A DNA stretch of 64,000 nucleotides, taken from contig NZ_CP132937.1 in the NCBI RefSeq assembly GCF_040358255.1, positions 62,001 to 126,000 of the forward strand, given 5' to 3'. Position 1 is the stretch's first letter. Every line of letters begins with the position of its first letter. This stretch comes from Tunturibacter gelidoferens. Its GTDB lineage: Bacteria > Acidobacteriota > Terriglobia > Terriglobales > Acidobacteriaceae. The notes under the pieces are model-generated. The model searched no databases. It had not been told where the DNA came from and saw only the letters and a program-made list of their open reading frames with translations. Shown in pieces: positions 51,149 to 60,098 of the stretch. The position numbers and the translations under genes are program-made.

Positions 51149-51622
51149 TCATAGACCTACTTCGATAGATTGCGGAGGAGGCGAGCGAAGCGCAGTCAGT
51201 AGGTGGCGAGACCTGCTGTCAATAGGAAGCACGGCCGCAGCGTAGGCTGTGGTGTGAGTGCGGGGAAATGGTTGGCTCGCCACGATTAGGATCAGCTGCG
51301 GATTTGACGTTGGCCGATCGGAGGACCTCTCGCTTCTTGGGGCAACCAGGTTTGGCCGCGGGCCTACCCACATTTTTGCGACTATTGTCCGTGCCCCGTT
51401 GTTCTGTTGAGAGTGATACAGAGACAGCTTGTATGCCAGGCCCCATAAAAATACCGCGACGGCCAATCCGACAAGACCGAGACTGAAAGGCCGCACGATA
51501 CAGCGCCAACCCCGATGGCTTCTGGCGCCCTGATCTTCGCCCTGCACTGTCATCTGGACGATGGAGTCAATGCCAAAACCTGCAACAAGGTCTTTGATCG
51601 CGTATTTCGATCGCAGCCTCAT
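51149..51622 (-). CDS. WGxxxKxSLY-family membrane protein, copy A
   Basis: The 157-residue protein has a basic N-terminal part, one membrane span (about 45-62, FSLGLVGLAVAVFLWGLAY) running into FLWGLAYKLSLYHS, then VAKMWVG, and ends RSPPPQSIEVGL. The core motif recurs in two other proteins of this window (55388 and 59582). The start overlaps the stop of the VWA gene by 4 bp (ATGA), so it is translated with it. The long N-terminus before the span distinguishes it from the other two. No named family recognised. Confidence 0.65.
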   Translation of the reverse strand: MRLRSKYAIKDLVAGFGIDSIVQMTVQGEDQGARSHRGWRCIVRPFSLGLVGLAVAVFLWGLAYKLSLYHSQQNNGARTIVAKMWVGPRPNLVAPRSERSSDRPTSNPQLILIVASQPFPRTHTTAYAAAVLPIDSRSRHLLTALRSPPPQSIEVGL

Positions 51623-52578
51623 TTTGATCCGCCTGCGCTTCCAAAGCGGCTATCGTCCGACGCCCAATAGCCTCCTCGCGCCGAGATAATGTTAACTCTC
51701 GACTGCCGTACTTCGACCTGTAAAGAATGGAAACCCGGCCGCGGATTGCTTGGTTGAAAGGCAAGGTTGTACCGGTTGTGAATATGATTCCCGATGTCAC
51801 CGATGCGATCTTCAAAATCCCGTTCGTTGTCGAAGCGGAAAAAATCTCCACCCGTGAGTTGCGCCAATGCTTCGCCAGCGTTCCGTTGCATGACGCCTCC
51901 TGTCACCGCCAGCGGATTGAGCGATCGAAGCTTACCAAAGAGCTCCTTTCTGCCTGGCGTAAATGACAAACTGTACACCGACGCGTTGCTGGATGAGACC
52001 TCGCGAATGAGAGAGCCGCTATCGGAGCCAACGCTGCCATGGTCATGCTCGCCGGATATCAGGACAATGACTTTGTGATTCTCCGGAGCTGCTTTAGAAA
52101 GAGAACTAATAGCCATGTGCATGGCATCGAATAACGCAGCGGCCGAGTTTCCTGGCAAAATCGATGCGAAAGAACTGGAAACTGTGTCTGAGTTCGCGGT
52201 GAAGGCTTGGAGAAAATGCGGGCTGCTGTCGAAGGTTACGATTGCAATCTGGTCCTGCGGGCTGGTCAGAATGCTATCCAGCAAATCGGGGAGGCGTGAA
52301 ATTTTTCCTAATTGGGTGGCCGAGTTGTGACCAGTCTGAATCACAAAGAGAAGAGAAATTGGTTGAGCACCCATATCAGACTGCAAGACGATTTGCTGCT
52401 CAATGCCGTTGTCTTTGATGGAAAAATCATCCACGGAGAGATCGTACGCGATCTTTCCCGACTTTAATTCGACAAGTGCGGGAACCCAGACTGTTCCGCT
52501 ATTGATAGGTGCAATTGTCTGCCCATAAGATCCCAGTGTTAGAAACATCGCCAGGCTGACCCATGATCCTTTGAGCAT
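51619..52578 (-). CDS. VWA domain protein (acidobacterial VWFA-related type)
   Basis: The 319-residue protein has a signal peptide (SLAMFLTLGSYGQT), a beta-rich segment with VWVPALVELKSGKIAYDLSVDDFSIKDNGIEQQIV that is the typical start of the VWFA-related family, and a VWA-like fold. The metal site is degenerate: LLFVIQTGHNS stands where DxSxS is expected, so metal binding is doubtful. GGAGAG precedes ATG 52578. It is first in an overlapping operon with copy A of the small membrane family and the rhodanese-like protein. Confidence 0.8.
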   Translation of the reverse strand: MLKGSWVSLAMFLTLGSYGQTIAPINSGTVWVPALVELKSGKIAYDLSVDDFSIKDNGIEQQIVLQSDMGAQPISLLFVIQTGHNSATQLGKISRLPDLLDSILTSPQDQIAIVTFDSSPHFLQAFTANSDTVSSSFASILPGNSAAALFDAMHMAISSLSKAAPENHKVIVLISGEHDHGSVGSDSGSLIREVSSSNASVYSLSFTPGRKELFGKLRSLNPLAVTGGVMQRNAGEALAQLTGGDFFRFDNERDFEDRIGDIGNHIHNRYNLAFQPSNPRPGFHSLQVEVRQSRVNIISARGGYWASDDSRFGSAGGSK

Positions 52579-52893
52579 TTCTGACTCTCCATCTTGACAT
52601 CGAGGTCTTAAAGCGACGAATTACCTTTAGTAGCGACGTACAAGGATAGGGCAAAAATTGGCCAAGTAATTGAAAATGAATTGATAATACCCAAGAGACA
52701 GTACGTTGCTTGCAAGATGCCGTTGTTGATCTTCAATAAGATTTCTGGCCCTGATCGGCACTCTGAACCGGCGACCTGGTTGCCAACGCGATAGAACTGG
52801 AAGTGGCGGGGTCAATACGCGGCATATGTTAGACCCGTACCCTTGCGCTGACAATCCTGTCCATCAGTCGGCATCCGCTCCCGGTTGAAACGG
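52579..52893. other. Intergenic region upstream of the VWA operon
   Basis: It lies between the VWA start and the arylsulfotransferase-like stop, both minus strand. It should hold the VWA promoter, but no clear -35/-10 pair was found. Short frames here lack support. Confidence 0.4.
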
Positions 52894-54759
52894 TTACCAC
52901 TGAACTCCTGGATACAAGCTGGGCAGCCGATCCGCACGATACTGGTTGGTTCCCTTCGTCACGGCCTGCCACACGACCTCTTCGATTCCATCCTCCTCTC
53001 GCAACTCCTGAACTAACGTGCCTGTGGTAGCCCCGCAGAAATTCACCTCCAAATCGCCGTCGGCCAGTGGATTGACGTTACCGCCGAAGAAGCTATATAT
53101 CGAACCCGGCGGAACATAGCGTTTCAACAAGCTTGCCGACATACCAGACTCATTCACCTGCAGTACCGACGCCGTCGAATACAGACAGGGGGCGACTCCG
53201 CCAACCCCGCACATGACTCCGGCCGGAAACTGGCGGTCATCGCCATTGTCCATCGCTCCCAGCTCAAACACGCCCGTCGTATTGGTGCTAAAGAAACTCG
53301 GCCCGTGTTGCGCATAGAACCAGTCCGTCGGGTCCGTTCCTCCCTCAAGGCGGAAGTCTCCACCCTCGCCAAGTCTCCAAAGTATGTTCCCCGATCCGGT
53401 ACCATCTTCAAAGTCGATCTTGATTATCCAGTTCTGATGCCGCACCGATAGCAACACGTTATGATCATCCGCGGAATACAGCAGTGCGTTCGAATGTGTC
53501 CAGTCTGGAAACAGATACGGGTGCCGATTCACATCCAGATGGTCGAACGAGTTCCATACCCAATCCGGACTGAAGTTCTGATCCACGTCGACTAGTTCAT
53601 CCCCAAGCACATTCGTCGTCCCTGGATATCCCGGCAGATCGTTGAAGGCTTTGCTCACTGAAAACAATAGCAGTATATGGCCATTCGGCAGCGGGAGCAC
53701 ATCGTGATGCAGACTCCCCAACTGTATTCCGGCCCCCTGCGCGGGAAGTTCCTTCGCCAACTGCGCTGCCGTCACTGACCGGATCGTACTTCCCGCCAGG
53801 TCCACTTCCCTTACCTCATCCAGCGTTCCCGGAATAACAATTCCACCCTTCTGTACAGGGATCGAAGACGCGTAAGAGATCTGAATCAGAAAATGACCAT
53901 TCGGCAGCATCTTGATCGGCTGCACGGCATCCTCGATTGACCCGGCGTAGCTATAAGTCCAGATCACATTCCCGCTCAGGTCGGTTGCAAACGCCTGGAC
54001 AGCCTCATGCGGCCTCAGCGTATCGAACGTCTCGATACCCGGCTGCGGTGTGTCGCCCGCTGTAGTGGTCATCTCCACAACTGCAGTCTCAGGCGGTAGC
54101 CCAGTGGTGAACGTATGGTCGGTATCCGTAAGAGCAGCTCCGTCGTTCAGGACTACCTGCGCCCGCATGTGATAAGCCGTATTACCCCGCAACCCTGCCA
54201 CCAACACAGTTAATTGTCCTCCGTAATGGGATGGCGTCGTTTGCACCGACGTCGGAAACCCGTACGCCGCGCTATCTCCGAACTCGACATAAACACTACC
54301 GGGGGCGGGCAGGGTTATCGAATAACTTGCAACTTGCGGGTTTCCCGTAGCGCTCACCACACCGCTTGCCACCAGAGAGACAACCGCAGTTGCGTAATTG
54401 CTTTGAGCCGAATTCGCCAGTTCAGCGGTCACAACAACATTCACGGGTTGAACCAGCGCCACCGGCGCTGTAAAATTTCCGTTTGCATCCACCGTACCAA
54501 CAGTCGCATTACCCCCAGCAACACCGTTCACCAGCCACTGCACGCCTCCGCTCCCGGAAACCGTAGCCTTGAACTGGCTGCTTCCACTGGGGCCTACCGC
54601 AGCATACTGCGGAGCTACGCTCACAGAACCGCTTTGTGTCGCAACCGGTGGGGGTGCAGTTGGATCAGTCGGAGTTATTGTGTAATACACCCCGGACCCA
54701 CAGCCCGAGAGAACCAGCAAGCCGATCAGGAATGCAAGACCTACTGCTCGATTTCTCAT
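52894..54759 (-). CDS. Arylsulfotransferase (ASST)-like lipoprotein
   Basis: About 621 residues with a lipoprotein signal (GLAFLIGLLVLSGCGSG, Cys near 20), two Ig-like domains (about 40-220, with VSVAPQYAAVGPSGSSQFKATVSG) and a C-terminal beta-propeller of the ASST type: LSGNVIWTYSY, LPNGHFLIQIS, SLHHDVLPLPNGHILLLFS, WDHSN-like WTHSNALLYSADD and QNWIIKIDFEDGTGSGNILWRLGEGGDF. The His in HHDVLPLPNGH aligns with the catalytic His. ATG 54759 gives the lipobox start; 54822 is an earlier ATG in frame. It may transfer sulfate between phenols or only share the fold. Confidence 0.82.
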   Translation of the reverse strand: MRNRAVGLAFLIGLLVLSGCGSGVYYTITPTDPTAPPPVATQSGSVSVAPQYAAVGPSGSSQFKATVSGSGGVQWLVNGVAGGNATVGTVDANGNFTAPVALVQPVNVVVTAELANSAQSNYATAVVSLVASGVVSATGNPQVASYSITLPAPGSVYVEFGDSAAYGFPTSVQTTPSHYGGQLTVLVAGLRGNTAYHMRAQVVLNDGAALTDTDHTFTTGLPPETAVVEMTTTAGDTPQPGIETFDTLRPHEAVQAFATDLSGNVIWTYSYAGSIEDAVQPIKMLPNGHFLIQISYASSIPVQKGGIVIPGTLDEVREVDLAGSTIRSVTAAQLAKELPAQGAGIQLGSLHHDVLPLPNGHILLLFSVSKAFNDLPGYPGTTNVLGDELVDVDQNFSPDWVWNSFDHLDVNRHPYLFPDWTHSNALLYSADDHNVLLSVRHQNWIIKIDFEDGTGSGNILWRLGEGGDFRLEGGTDPTDWFYAQHGPSFFSTNTTGVFELGAMDNGDDRQFPAGVMCGVGGVAPCLYSTASVLQVNESGMSASLLKRYVPPGSIYSFFGGNVNPLADGDLEVNFCGATTGTLVQELREEDGIEEVVWQAVTKGTNQYRADRLPSLYPGVQW

Positions 54760-55387
54760 CGGGACCCAGACTTTCCACAGCGTAACCACCATCTCGTCCC
54801 ATGCGACAGTCAGAGAACTCACTCATCTTTCATGCAGTCTGCGGCATTCGCGCAGGGCAGTCAGTTCATCACATCAGCGCGACATCGGGACAGGGACGAG
54901 CGCTACCTTCTGCGTATTTTCGTTATTCCACGTTGGCAGCGAACGCATTGCTGTCACTCGCCTCACCAAGCGAACAAGTATAGTGTCGATTGGTGAGGTT
55001 GACCGAAAAACAAATTGATGACCAACAAGGGATAGCATGTCGGCGAAATAGTCTTCACTCTAATCTTCGATAGGAGATTTGGGGCGAGAAAAGACCAAGC
55101 GATCAGTCTTTCGACGCCTATGCATTACTCTAACTATCTCTAGTCGAGCGGAAAACCTTTTGAAGCTTTTATTGCATCCCTTCCCCCAAGGAACCGAGAG
55201 CAGACTCCGCATTCCTACCCTACGGGGCGACAGGTTCGCTTGGCACTGATTTGCTTAATTGTGCGGAAGTGCACAAGAACTGTCACAATTTTGGGTCTTG
55301 TCATTTAGCACCAATTGAAAAGGGACTACACTGGCGGCGCTCACATTTCGCCAAGCAAGAAGCGCTGAATGTGTACGAGGTGGGTCG
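54760..55387. other. Long intergenic region with a CRP-like inverted repeat
   Basis: No supported gene. It lies between two divergent genes. At 55259-55276 TTGTGC and GCACAA form perfect 6-bp arms around 6 bp, similar in shape to a CRP/FNR-type site (TGTGA-N6-TCACA). It sits about 110 bp before copy B of the small membrane family. A possible -10 box TACACT is at about 55328. Confidence 0.45.
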
Positions 55388-55759
55388 ATGTTACCGTCGC
55401 TGGCAATACGACCGGTTCGAACAAGACTCAGACTCGCGCTCATTCTTCTCTGCTCAGCTATATTTCTGTGGGGACTTCACGCGAAGCTTTCCCTCTACAA
55501 GCCGCCTTCACCATCCCGTTCAGCTTCAGTAGCCAAGTTGATACAGGGAAAACAGACAAGCGACAAAATCGGTACGGTGGACCACAGAGTTCCTAAGCAT
55601 TTACCTCGCTCCTTAGCATTACTGTCGATCATCGCCTTTACTTTCGTTCCGCCCATGCTGGCTGATCTCAGAAATCATAAAGTCGGGGATCCAGGCCGTT
55701 ACTCGAATCTCCAATATTCATCCCCCCTCATCATTCGACCCCCTCCATCCATCCTCTAG
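55388..55759 (+). CDS. WGxxxKxSLY-family membrane protein, copy B
   Basis: The 123-residue protein has one span at about 12-30 (LRLALILLCSAIFLWGLHA) leading into FLWGLHAKLSLYKPP, then SVAKLIQGK. A second hydrophobic part (LALLSIIAFTFVPPMLADL, about 73-90) follows, and the tail ends SPLIIRPPPSIL. The match to copies A and C covers the span, the K-[LI]-SLY core, the AK[ML] motif and the proline tail. No function known. It precedes the beta-barrel gene by about 115 bp on the same strand. Confidence 0.65.
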   Translation: MLPSLAIRPVRTRLRLALILLCSAIFLWGLHAKLSLYKPPSPSRSASVAKLIQGKQTSDKIGTVDHRVPKHLPRSLALLSIIAFTFVPPMLADLRNHKVGDPGRYSNLQYSSPLIIRPPPSIL

Positions 55760-55874
55760 CTTCTCTACTCTGCGCCGCTTAAACGCGCTAATCAGCAAAC
55801 TGGCCTTGGAGTATCTAAAGACCACCCGGAGCTGAGATCGTGTTCGTTCACACACGAATCTTAGGAGGATTCTC

Positions 55875-57029
55875 ATGAATTTTATAAGGAATGTGGTACG
55901 TATATCCGCCTCATGTGGCATTTGGAGCCTAAACAGATTGGCCCGTACAAACGATATCGTGTCATCGGTATACGGGCATTCACAATCATGGCAATGTGAT
56001 AACAACATCTTCCGACCCTACGGGGACCTGTCCGAGAAGCCCACGATTCGACCAATCCTACGCAAAACCACACGCGCGGCGACCATCACTGTCATCGCCG
56101 TCGTTTCTGCTATAGGACTGCATGCGCAGCAATCTGCGACCGTCGTTGTGGCGTCCAAGCAGTATCCGACGTTGAACATCCAAGCAGAGCTGAAATTGCC
56201 AATTGATATGCTGGATTCCGATTCCTCCAGTTCTAGTTCCAGCCCCGATACGTCCAGTGAGATGCTGGACGAGCGCGTGACTCTCCCTAACAACCTGCAG
56301 CCTCCTCCGAGGAGGAGTTATGGCCGCCCACGTTACACCGACAGTCAACACAACGCCGATGGCTCGAACAAGTACACATTTCTTATCGGGGGAGGCTTCA
56401 CACTCCCCACTGGGGGGACGCACAACGATCTGACGACCAGCTACAACATTCAGGGTGGCGTGGGGCGCAACCTCAACAAGAACTTTGGTGTGATAGCCCA
56501 GATTGATTGGGCCAATTTCGGCATCCAGAGCAATACGCTCAACAATCTGCTAAATACGTATAACAGCATCGGGGCTGTAGATCAGAACGGAAACCCGCTC
56601 TCACAGTTGGGGGGAAGCAGCCATGTTTGGTCATTGACCCTAAATCCGATCTATAACTTCGCGCAGTCTGATACGACAGGACCTTATGTCGTTGGGGGCT
56701 TTGGTTTTTATCACAAGACTGCCAACTTCACGATTCCCGGCGTGGGCACCTACTGCGACCCGTACTACGGGTGCTATCAGGTTCAAGCCAACCAGAGCAT
56801 CGACAAATACACAAGCAACGCATTCGGTGTGAACGCCGGTGTTGGTTTTACGTACAAACCATCGCGCTTCGCTTCGGCGCGCTTCTACGTGGAAGCCCGG
56901 TATGTTTTCGTAGACAACCAGCCCCGCCCCTACTCGCTGGGTAGTGCAACGAGCACCTACTTTAACGTCTTCCCACAAAACAGCGCGAGGACAACGTACA
57001 TACCCGTCACTTTAGGCGTTCGCTTCTGA
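55875..57029 (+). CDS. Outer-membrane beta-barrel protein
   Basis: The 384-residue protein begins with an unusual head of about 63 residues before a signal-like segment (AATITVIAVVSAIGLHAQQ, about 67-86). A Ser-rich linker (DSDSSSSSSSPDTSSE) follows, then a barrel of about 240 residues with GGGFTLPTGGTHNDLTTSYNIQGGVGRNLN and the terminal LGVRF ending in Phe, as for OmpA-like/outer-membrane barrels. AGGAGG precedes ATG 55875, supporting this start despite the long head. The head may be a relic or a separate leader. Role unknown. Confidence 0.75.
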   Translation: MNFIRNVVRISASCGIWSLNRLARTNDIVSSVYGHSQSWQCDNNIFRPYGDLSEKPTIRPILRKTTRAATITVIAVVSAIGLHAQQSATVVVASKQYPTLNIQAELKLPIDMLDSDSSSSSSSPDTSSEMLDERVTLPNNLQPPPRRSYGRPRYTDSQHNADGSNKYTFLIGGGFTLPTGGTHNDLTTSYNIQGGVGRNLNKNFGVIAQIDWANFGIQSNTLNNLLNTYNSIGAVDQNGNPLSQLGGSSHVWSLTLNPIYNFAQSDTTGPYVVGGFGFYHKTANFTIPGVGTYCDPYYGCYQVQANQSIDKYTSNAFGVNAGVGFTYKPSRFASARFYVEARYVFVDNQPRPYSLGSATSTYFNVFPQNSARTTYIPVTLGVRF

Positions 57030-57126
57030 GTGAACGATTGGACGAGAACTGTGCTTTCACAAAATGGGAAGAAAGGATAAACCACACCCAAAAGGAATAA
57101 GCGTATTCTCAAAGCGAGGATTTCTC

Positions 57127-58671
57127 ATGCGGTTACTTCGGGCTCTGTTGTGCGGAATCATTGTGCTGAGTCTGTTCAGCATCAGGGCCTCGACAGTGCG
57201 GGCGCAACAAACATCTGCGAATACGCCAACGATTCGGGTGACGTCCCGCCTTGTCTTTCTGGATGTCACGGTGCTGGACAAAAAGGGGCGCCCGATGGTG
57301 AAGGGGCTGACCAAAGATGACTTCGCCATCACCGATAACAAGAAGCCGCAGCGGATTTTCTCCTTCGAGGCGCCAGAGACCCATGTAGTCGACGCGAACG
57401 CGACAGACGATAATCCTCCGTTGAAAGCGCCCGTGACGATCTTCATTCTCGATCTTCTCAATTCAAAGTTCGAGAACTTCGCGTACATCCGCTATATGGC
57501 GCGGAAATATCTAGCGGCGCAGCCGGCGCAGTTGAATTCGCCGGCCGAGCTCATGGTGTTGGGTAATAAATCGCTCGAGATGGTGCAGGGCTACACGCGA
57601 AGCAAGGCAGACCTGCTCTACGCACTGGAACATGTGCCACCTGCGCTGCCTTACAAGGAGATGAGTGGCAGTTTCATCGACGAACGATTTGTCCAATCCA
57701 TCGACGCGTTGCAACAAATTGCTCTGCAAAACAAGGGGGTACCCAGGAGGAAGAACATCGTCTGGGTCGGGCATGGCGGCCCGAGCATTTATACGGTAAG
57801 TCTGCCGACTCCAGCTGCTGACGCACTGAACGGGTATGTTCACGACACAACCAATATGCTGGTCGATTCGCGCGTAAGCCTGTTCGTCATCTATCCGGGA
57901 CTGCCAGTCGACGGCCCTACTTTGACGACGAGCGAGTTCGGAGCTGGCACAAACATCGGTGACAATGACCCCTTCTCTGGAGACATTAACTTTGGCGTGT
58001 TCGTCAATGAAACAGGTGGCAAACTTTTCTACAACCGCAACGACATCAACACCGAAATCAGAGAGTCGGAGGAGCTGGGATCGAAGTATTACACACTAAC
58101 CTATCAGCCGCCGGAAGGGGATGCCGATGGCAAATTCCGCAGGATTCGCGTGACGTTGCGCAATCCTGATCTGCGCGTCGTGACTAAGGCAGGATACTTT
58201 TCGCCGGACAAAAATGCGGCCGTCGGTCCTCGTCAGCATACGATGGTCAACCTTTCCGAGGCTGCGCGGTCGACCATACCTTTCGGATCACTGGGAGTCA
58301 CAATTGAAAATCTCGTGCGCCATCCTGACACAGGCACAGCGGATTTTACCGTACTCTTGAGCCCGCGAAACCTTGACTGGCAATCGGTCGAGGATGGAAA
58401 GAGCAGTGTAGATCTGTTGTTGGCGGCAGCTAGTTTAAGCGGGGACAGGAGTTTTCTCGCCTCAAGGCTGGAGAGTCTCACGGTCTTCGCTGATAGCCAG
58501 GATGCAACTCAGTTGGCCAGAACGGGGGCGCGCCGGGAGATGACTATACGGATTCCACGCAAAACGCAAAGCCTACGCGTTGTGATTCAGACCTCTGACA
58601 ATAGACGCACCGGCACGGTGGAACTGGATCGCAAAACGATCGACAGTGCGCCTGCAACACCCACCCCATAG
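57127..58671 (+). CDS. VWA domain protein (VWFA-related), second copy
   Basis: About 514 residues: signal peptide (LLRALLCGIIVLSLFSIRASTVRAQ), then the VWFA-related start TIRVTSRLVFLDVTVLDKKGRPMVKGLTKDDFAITDNKKPQRIFSFE and a VWA-like domain with VTIFILDLLNSKFENFAYIR in the metal-site position (DxxNS instead of DxSxS). The C-terminal 140 residues are beta-rich. It resembles the 319-residue copy at 51.6 kb but is longer. ATG 57127 is preceded by GAGGA. Secreted; ligand unknown. Confidence 0.85.
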   Translation: MRLLRALLCGIIVLSLFSIRASTVRAQQTSANTPTIRVTSRLVFLDVTVLDKKGRPMVKGLTKDDFAITDNKKPQRIFSFEAPETHVVDANATDDNPPLKAPVTIFILDLLNSKFENFAYIRYMARKYLAAQPAQLNSPAELMVLGNKSLEMVQGYTRSKADLLYALEHVPPALPYKEMSGSFIDERFVQSIDALQQIALQNKGVPRRKNIVWVGHGGPSIYTVSLPTPAADALNGYVHDTTNMLVDSRVSLFVIYPGLPVDGPTLTTSEFGAGTNIGDNDPFSGDINFGVFVNETGGKLFYNRNDINTEIRESEELGSKYYTLTYQPPEGDADGKFRRIRVTLRNPDLRVVTKAGYFSPDKNAAVGPRQHTMVNLSEAARSTIPFGSLGVTIENLVRHPDTGTADFTVLLSPRNLDWQSVEDGKSSVDLLLAAASLSGDRSFLASRLESLTVFADSQDATQLARTGARREMTIRIPRKTQSLRVVIQTSDNRRTGTVELDRKTIDSAPATPTP

Positions 58672-58907
58672 CCTAAGTTGATACCTCAGCCACAGAAACA
58701 GCCAGCGCCTGTGACTCGACTTCGACCGTAGGTAAGTTCCTGTGATTCTCGAAGGGTCTCGTGTAGGCACATCCACTTGCTGGCTCACACAGGATTCTAC
58801 CCGCAAACTACCTTGGCCTCGGTTCGTTTCCCACTCGCGGATCTACAAAGTGCATGGTCATTGCGTCTGCGTTTTAAGTCAGTAGCTGGTCGATCCTCGG
58901 CTCACCC

Positions 58908-59258
58908 TTATCTTTTCATCTGATTTTTTACACCGCGGGCCAGCCTCTCAATCTCATCGGCTCTCTTGATCATATCCACTGACAAAGTATCTGTACTCGG
59001 TTTATCGACCTGCGCTTTCAGGTCGGTGGCAAGTAACAGCAATTTATTTGCATCCGTCACCAGCCGTTTCTGGCGGGCAATGATTCGCAACTTTTGCTGC
59101 TGCTCTGTCCGCTGCGGTTCGTCAGGTTTCTGCGAGGAACTGGGCATTCGGGATGACCACGGAGGTGAAGGAGCAGGAAGCATCTGTCCTCCGTTCAATC
59201 TCACAGAGCCAGCCGTCACCAAAACCGCTCCTATTATCGAAACTCGAACTATTCTCAT
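58908..59258 (-). CDS. Small exported helical protein
   Basis: The 116-residue protein has a signal peptide (VSIIGAVLVTAGSVRLNGG) and a mature part with a Pro-rich stretch, then helices (QQQKLRIIARQKRLVTDANKLLLLATDLKAQVDK and MIKRADEIERLARGVKNQMKR) of coiled-coil character. GAGG upstream supports ATG 59258. I recall similar unannotated proteins in Acidobacteria but cannot name a family. It is convergent with the VWA gene. Confidence 0.65.
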   Translation of the reverse strand: MRIVRVSIIGAVLVTAGSVRLNGGQMLPAPSPPWSSRMPSSSQKPDEPQRTEQQQKLRIIARQKRLVTDANKLLLLATDLKAQVDKPSTDTLSVDMIKRADEIERLARGVKNQMKR

Positions 59259-59581
59259 ATCGTTTCCTCAATCCTCGCCCGCAGGTCGCGCTTTGATCTA
59301 GCTTCCCTGCGAGGATTGCATCCTTACAGTCAACTGAACGCGTTCTGTTTACCGCATCCAGAAAGCGAGACGTGGTAATTATGCGCCTTGTGAGCTGACG
59401 AACAAGACGAAGCTCGCAGCCGATGAGGGAGCGATGTTTAGTTGTATGTTAATGGCCACTAGCGCTTTTACTTATCTACGATAAGAAGATTTACTTTTGC
59501 AAAATATAAGAATTTGACAGATACTTCTATCGAGCTCGTATCTGCATCTCAAGGTACAGGCTGGCATTATGTGGGTTGTCC
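59259..59581. other. Intergenic region upstream of copy C
   Basis: It separates the divergent small exported protein and copy C. A TTGACA at 59514 could be a -35 box, but the nearest -10-like TATCTG is 19 bp away. Nothing else is visible. Confidence 0.35.
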
Positions 59582-59989
59582 ATGCAGGTAAACATAAAGA
59601 AATGCCGCACCTCAACCCGGGTTGTAATGGGGATCGTCTTCCTAGCGCTCGCCGTGTTTGGATGGGGCATAAAGTACAAGATTTCCCTCTATGACCCGCC
59701 GGGAACCGTTTCGACTCATATGTCCCATGCAAAGCTTCTTTCGCAAAAGGAGCGACCTGTTTCGTCCGGCTACTTAGATCCGGTGCGTCCTCCCCTCCTA
59801 CAGCCACCGTCGATCGCATACCCTACGTTTTTGATCGCCGCCGTCGTACTCGGTGCGTGCTTCACCGTGTCGCTTCGGATGTTGACCGAAACCACTGACC
59901 ACGGCTCTTATCAGCAACGGTGGTCCAATTCGATTTATTTCTCGTTCCGCCCCCCTCCTGCTTTACTCCCTTCCCTTCTCATTAGTTAG
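59582..59989 (+). CDS. WGxxxKxSLY-family membrane protein, copy C
   Basis: About 135 residues with one span at about 14-32 (VVMGIVFLALAVFGWGIKY) continuing as GWGIKYKISLYDPP, then HAKLLSQK. A second hydrophobic stretch (YPTFLIAAVVLGACFTVSLRML) and a tail ending FRPPPALLPSLLIS follow. ATG 59582 is taken; TTG 59576 would add two residues. It precedes the RND efflux genes by about 110 bp on the same strand. Confidence 0.65.
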   Translation: MQVNIKKCRTSTRVVMGIVFLALAVFGWGIKYKISLYDPPGTVSTHMSHAKLLSQKERPVSSGYLDPVRPPLLQPPSIAYPTFLIAAVVLGACFTVSLRMLTETTDHGSYQQRWSNSIYFSFRPPPALLPSLLIS

Positions 59990-60098
59990 TTCCTCCAAGT
60001 AGATCGTTAGTCAGCCCTCAGCCTATGCGGGGTTGCACGTCCTTGGAAGGCCCTACTGCTGCCATCCATTTACCGGTACCGAGATAGGTTTCTTGATC

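Noticed and set aside
52627..52854. 75-residue minus-strand frame between the VWA and ASST-like genes
   Set aside because: No ribosome binding site, no domain and likely promoter region of the VWA operon.
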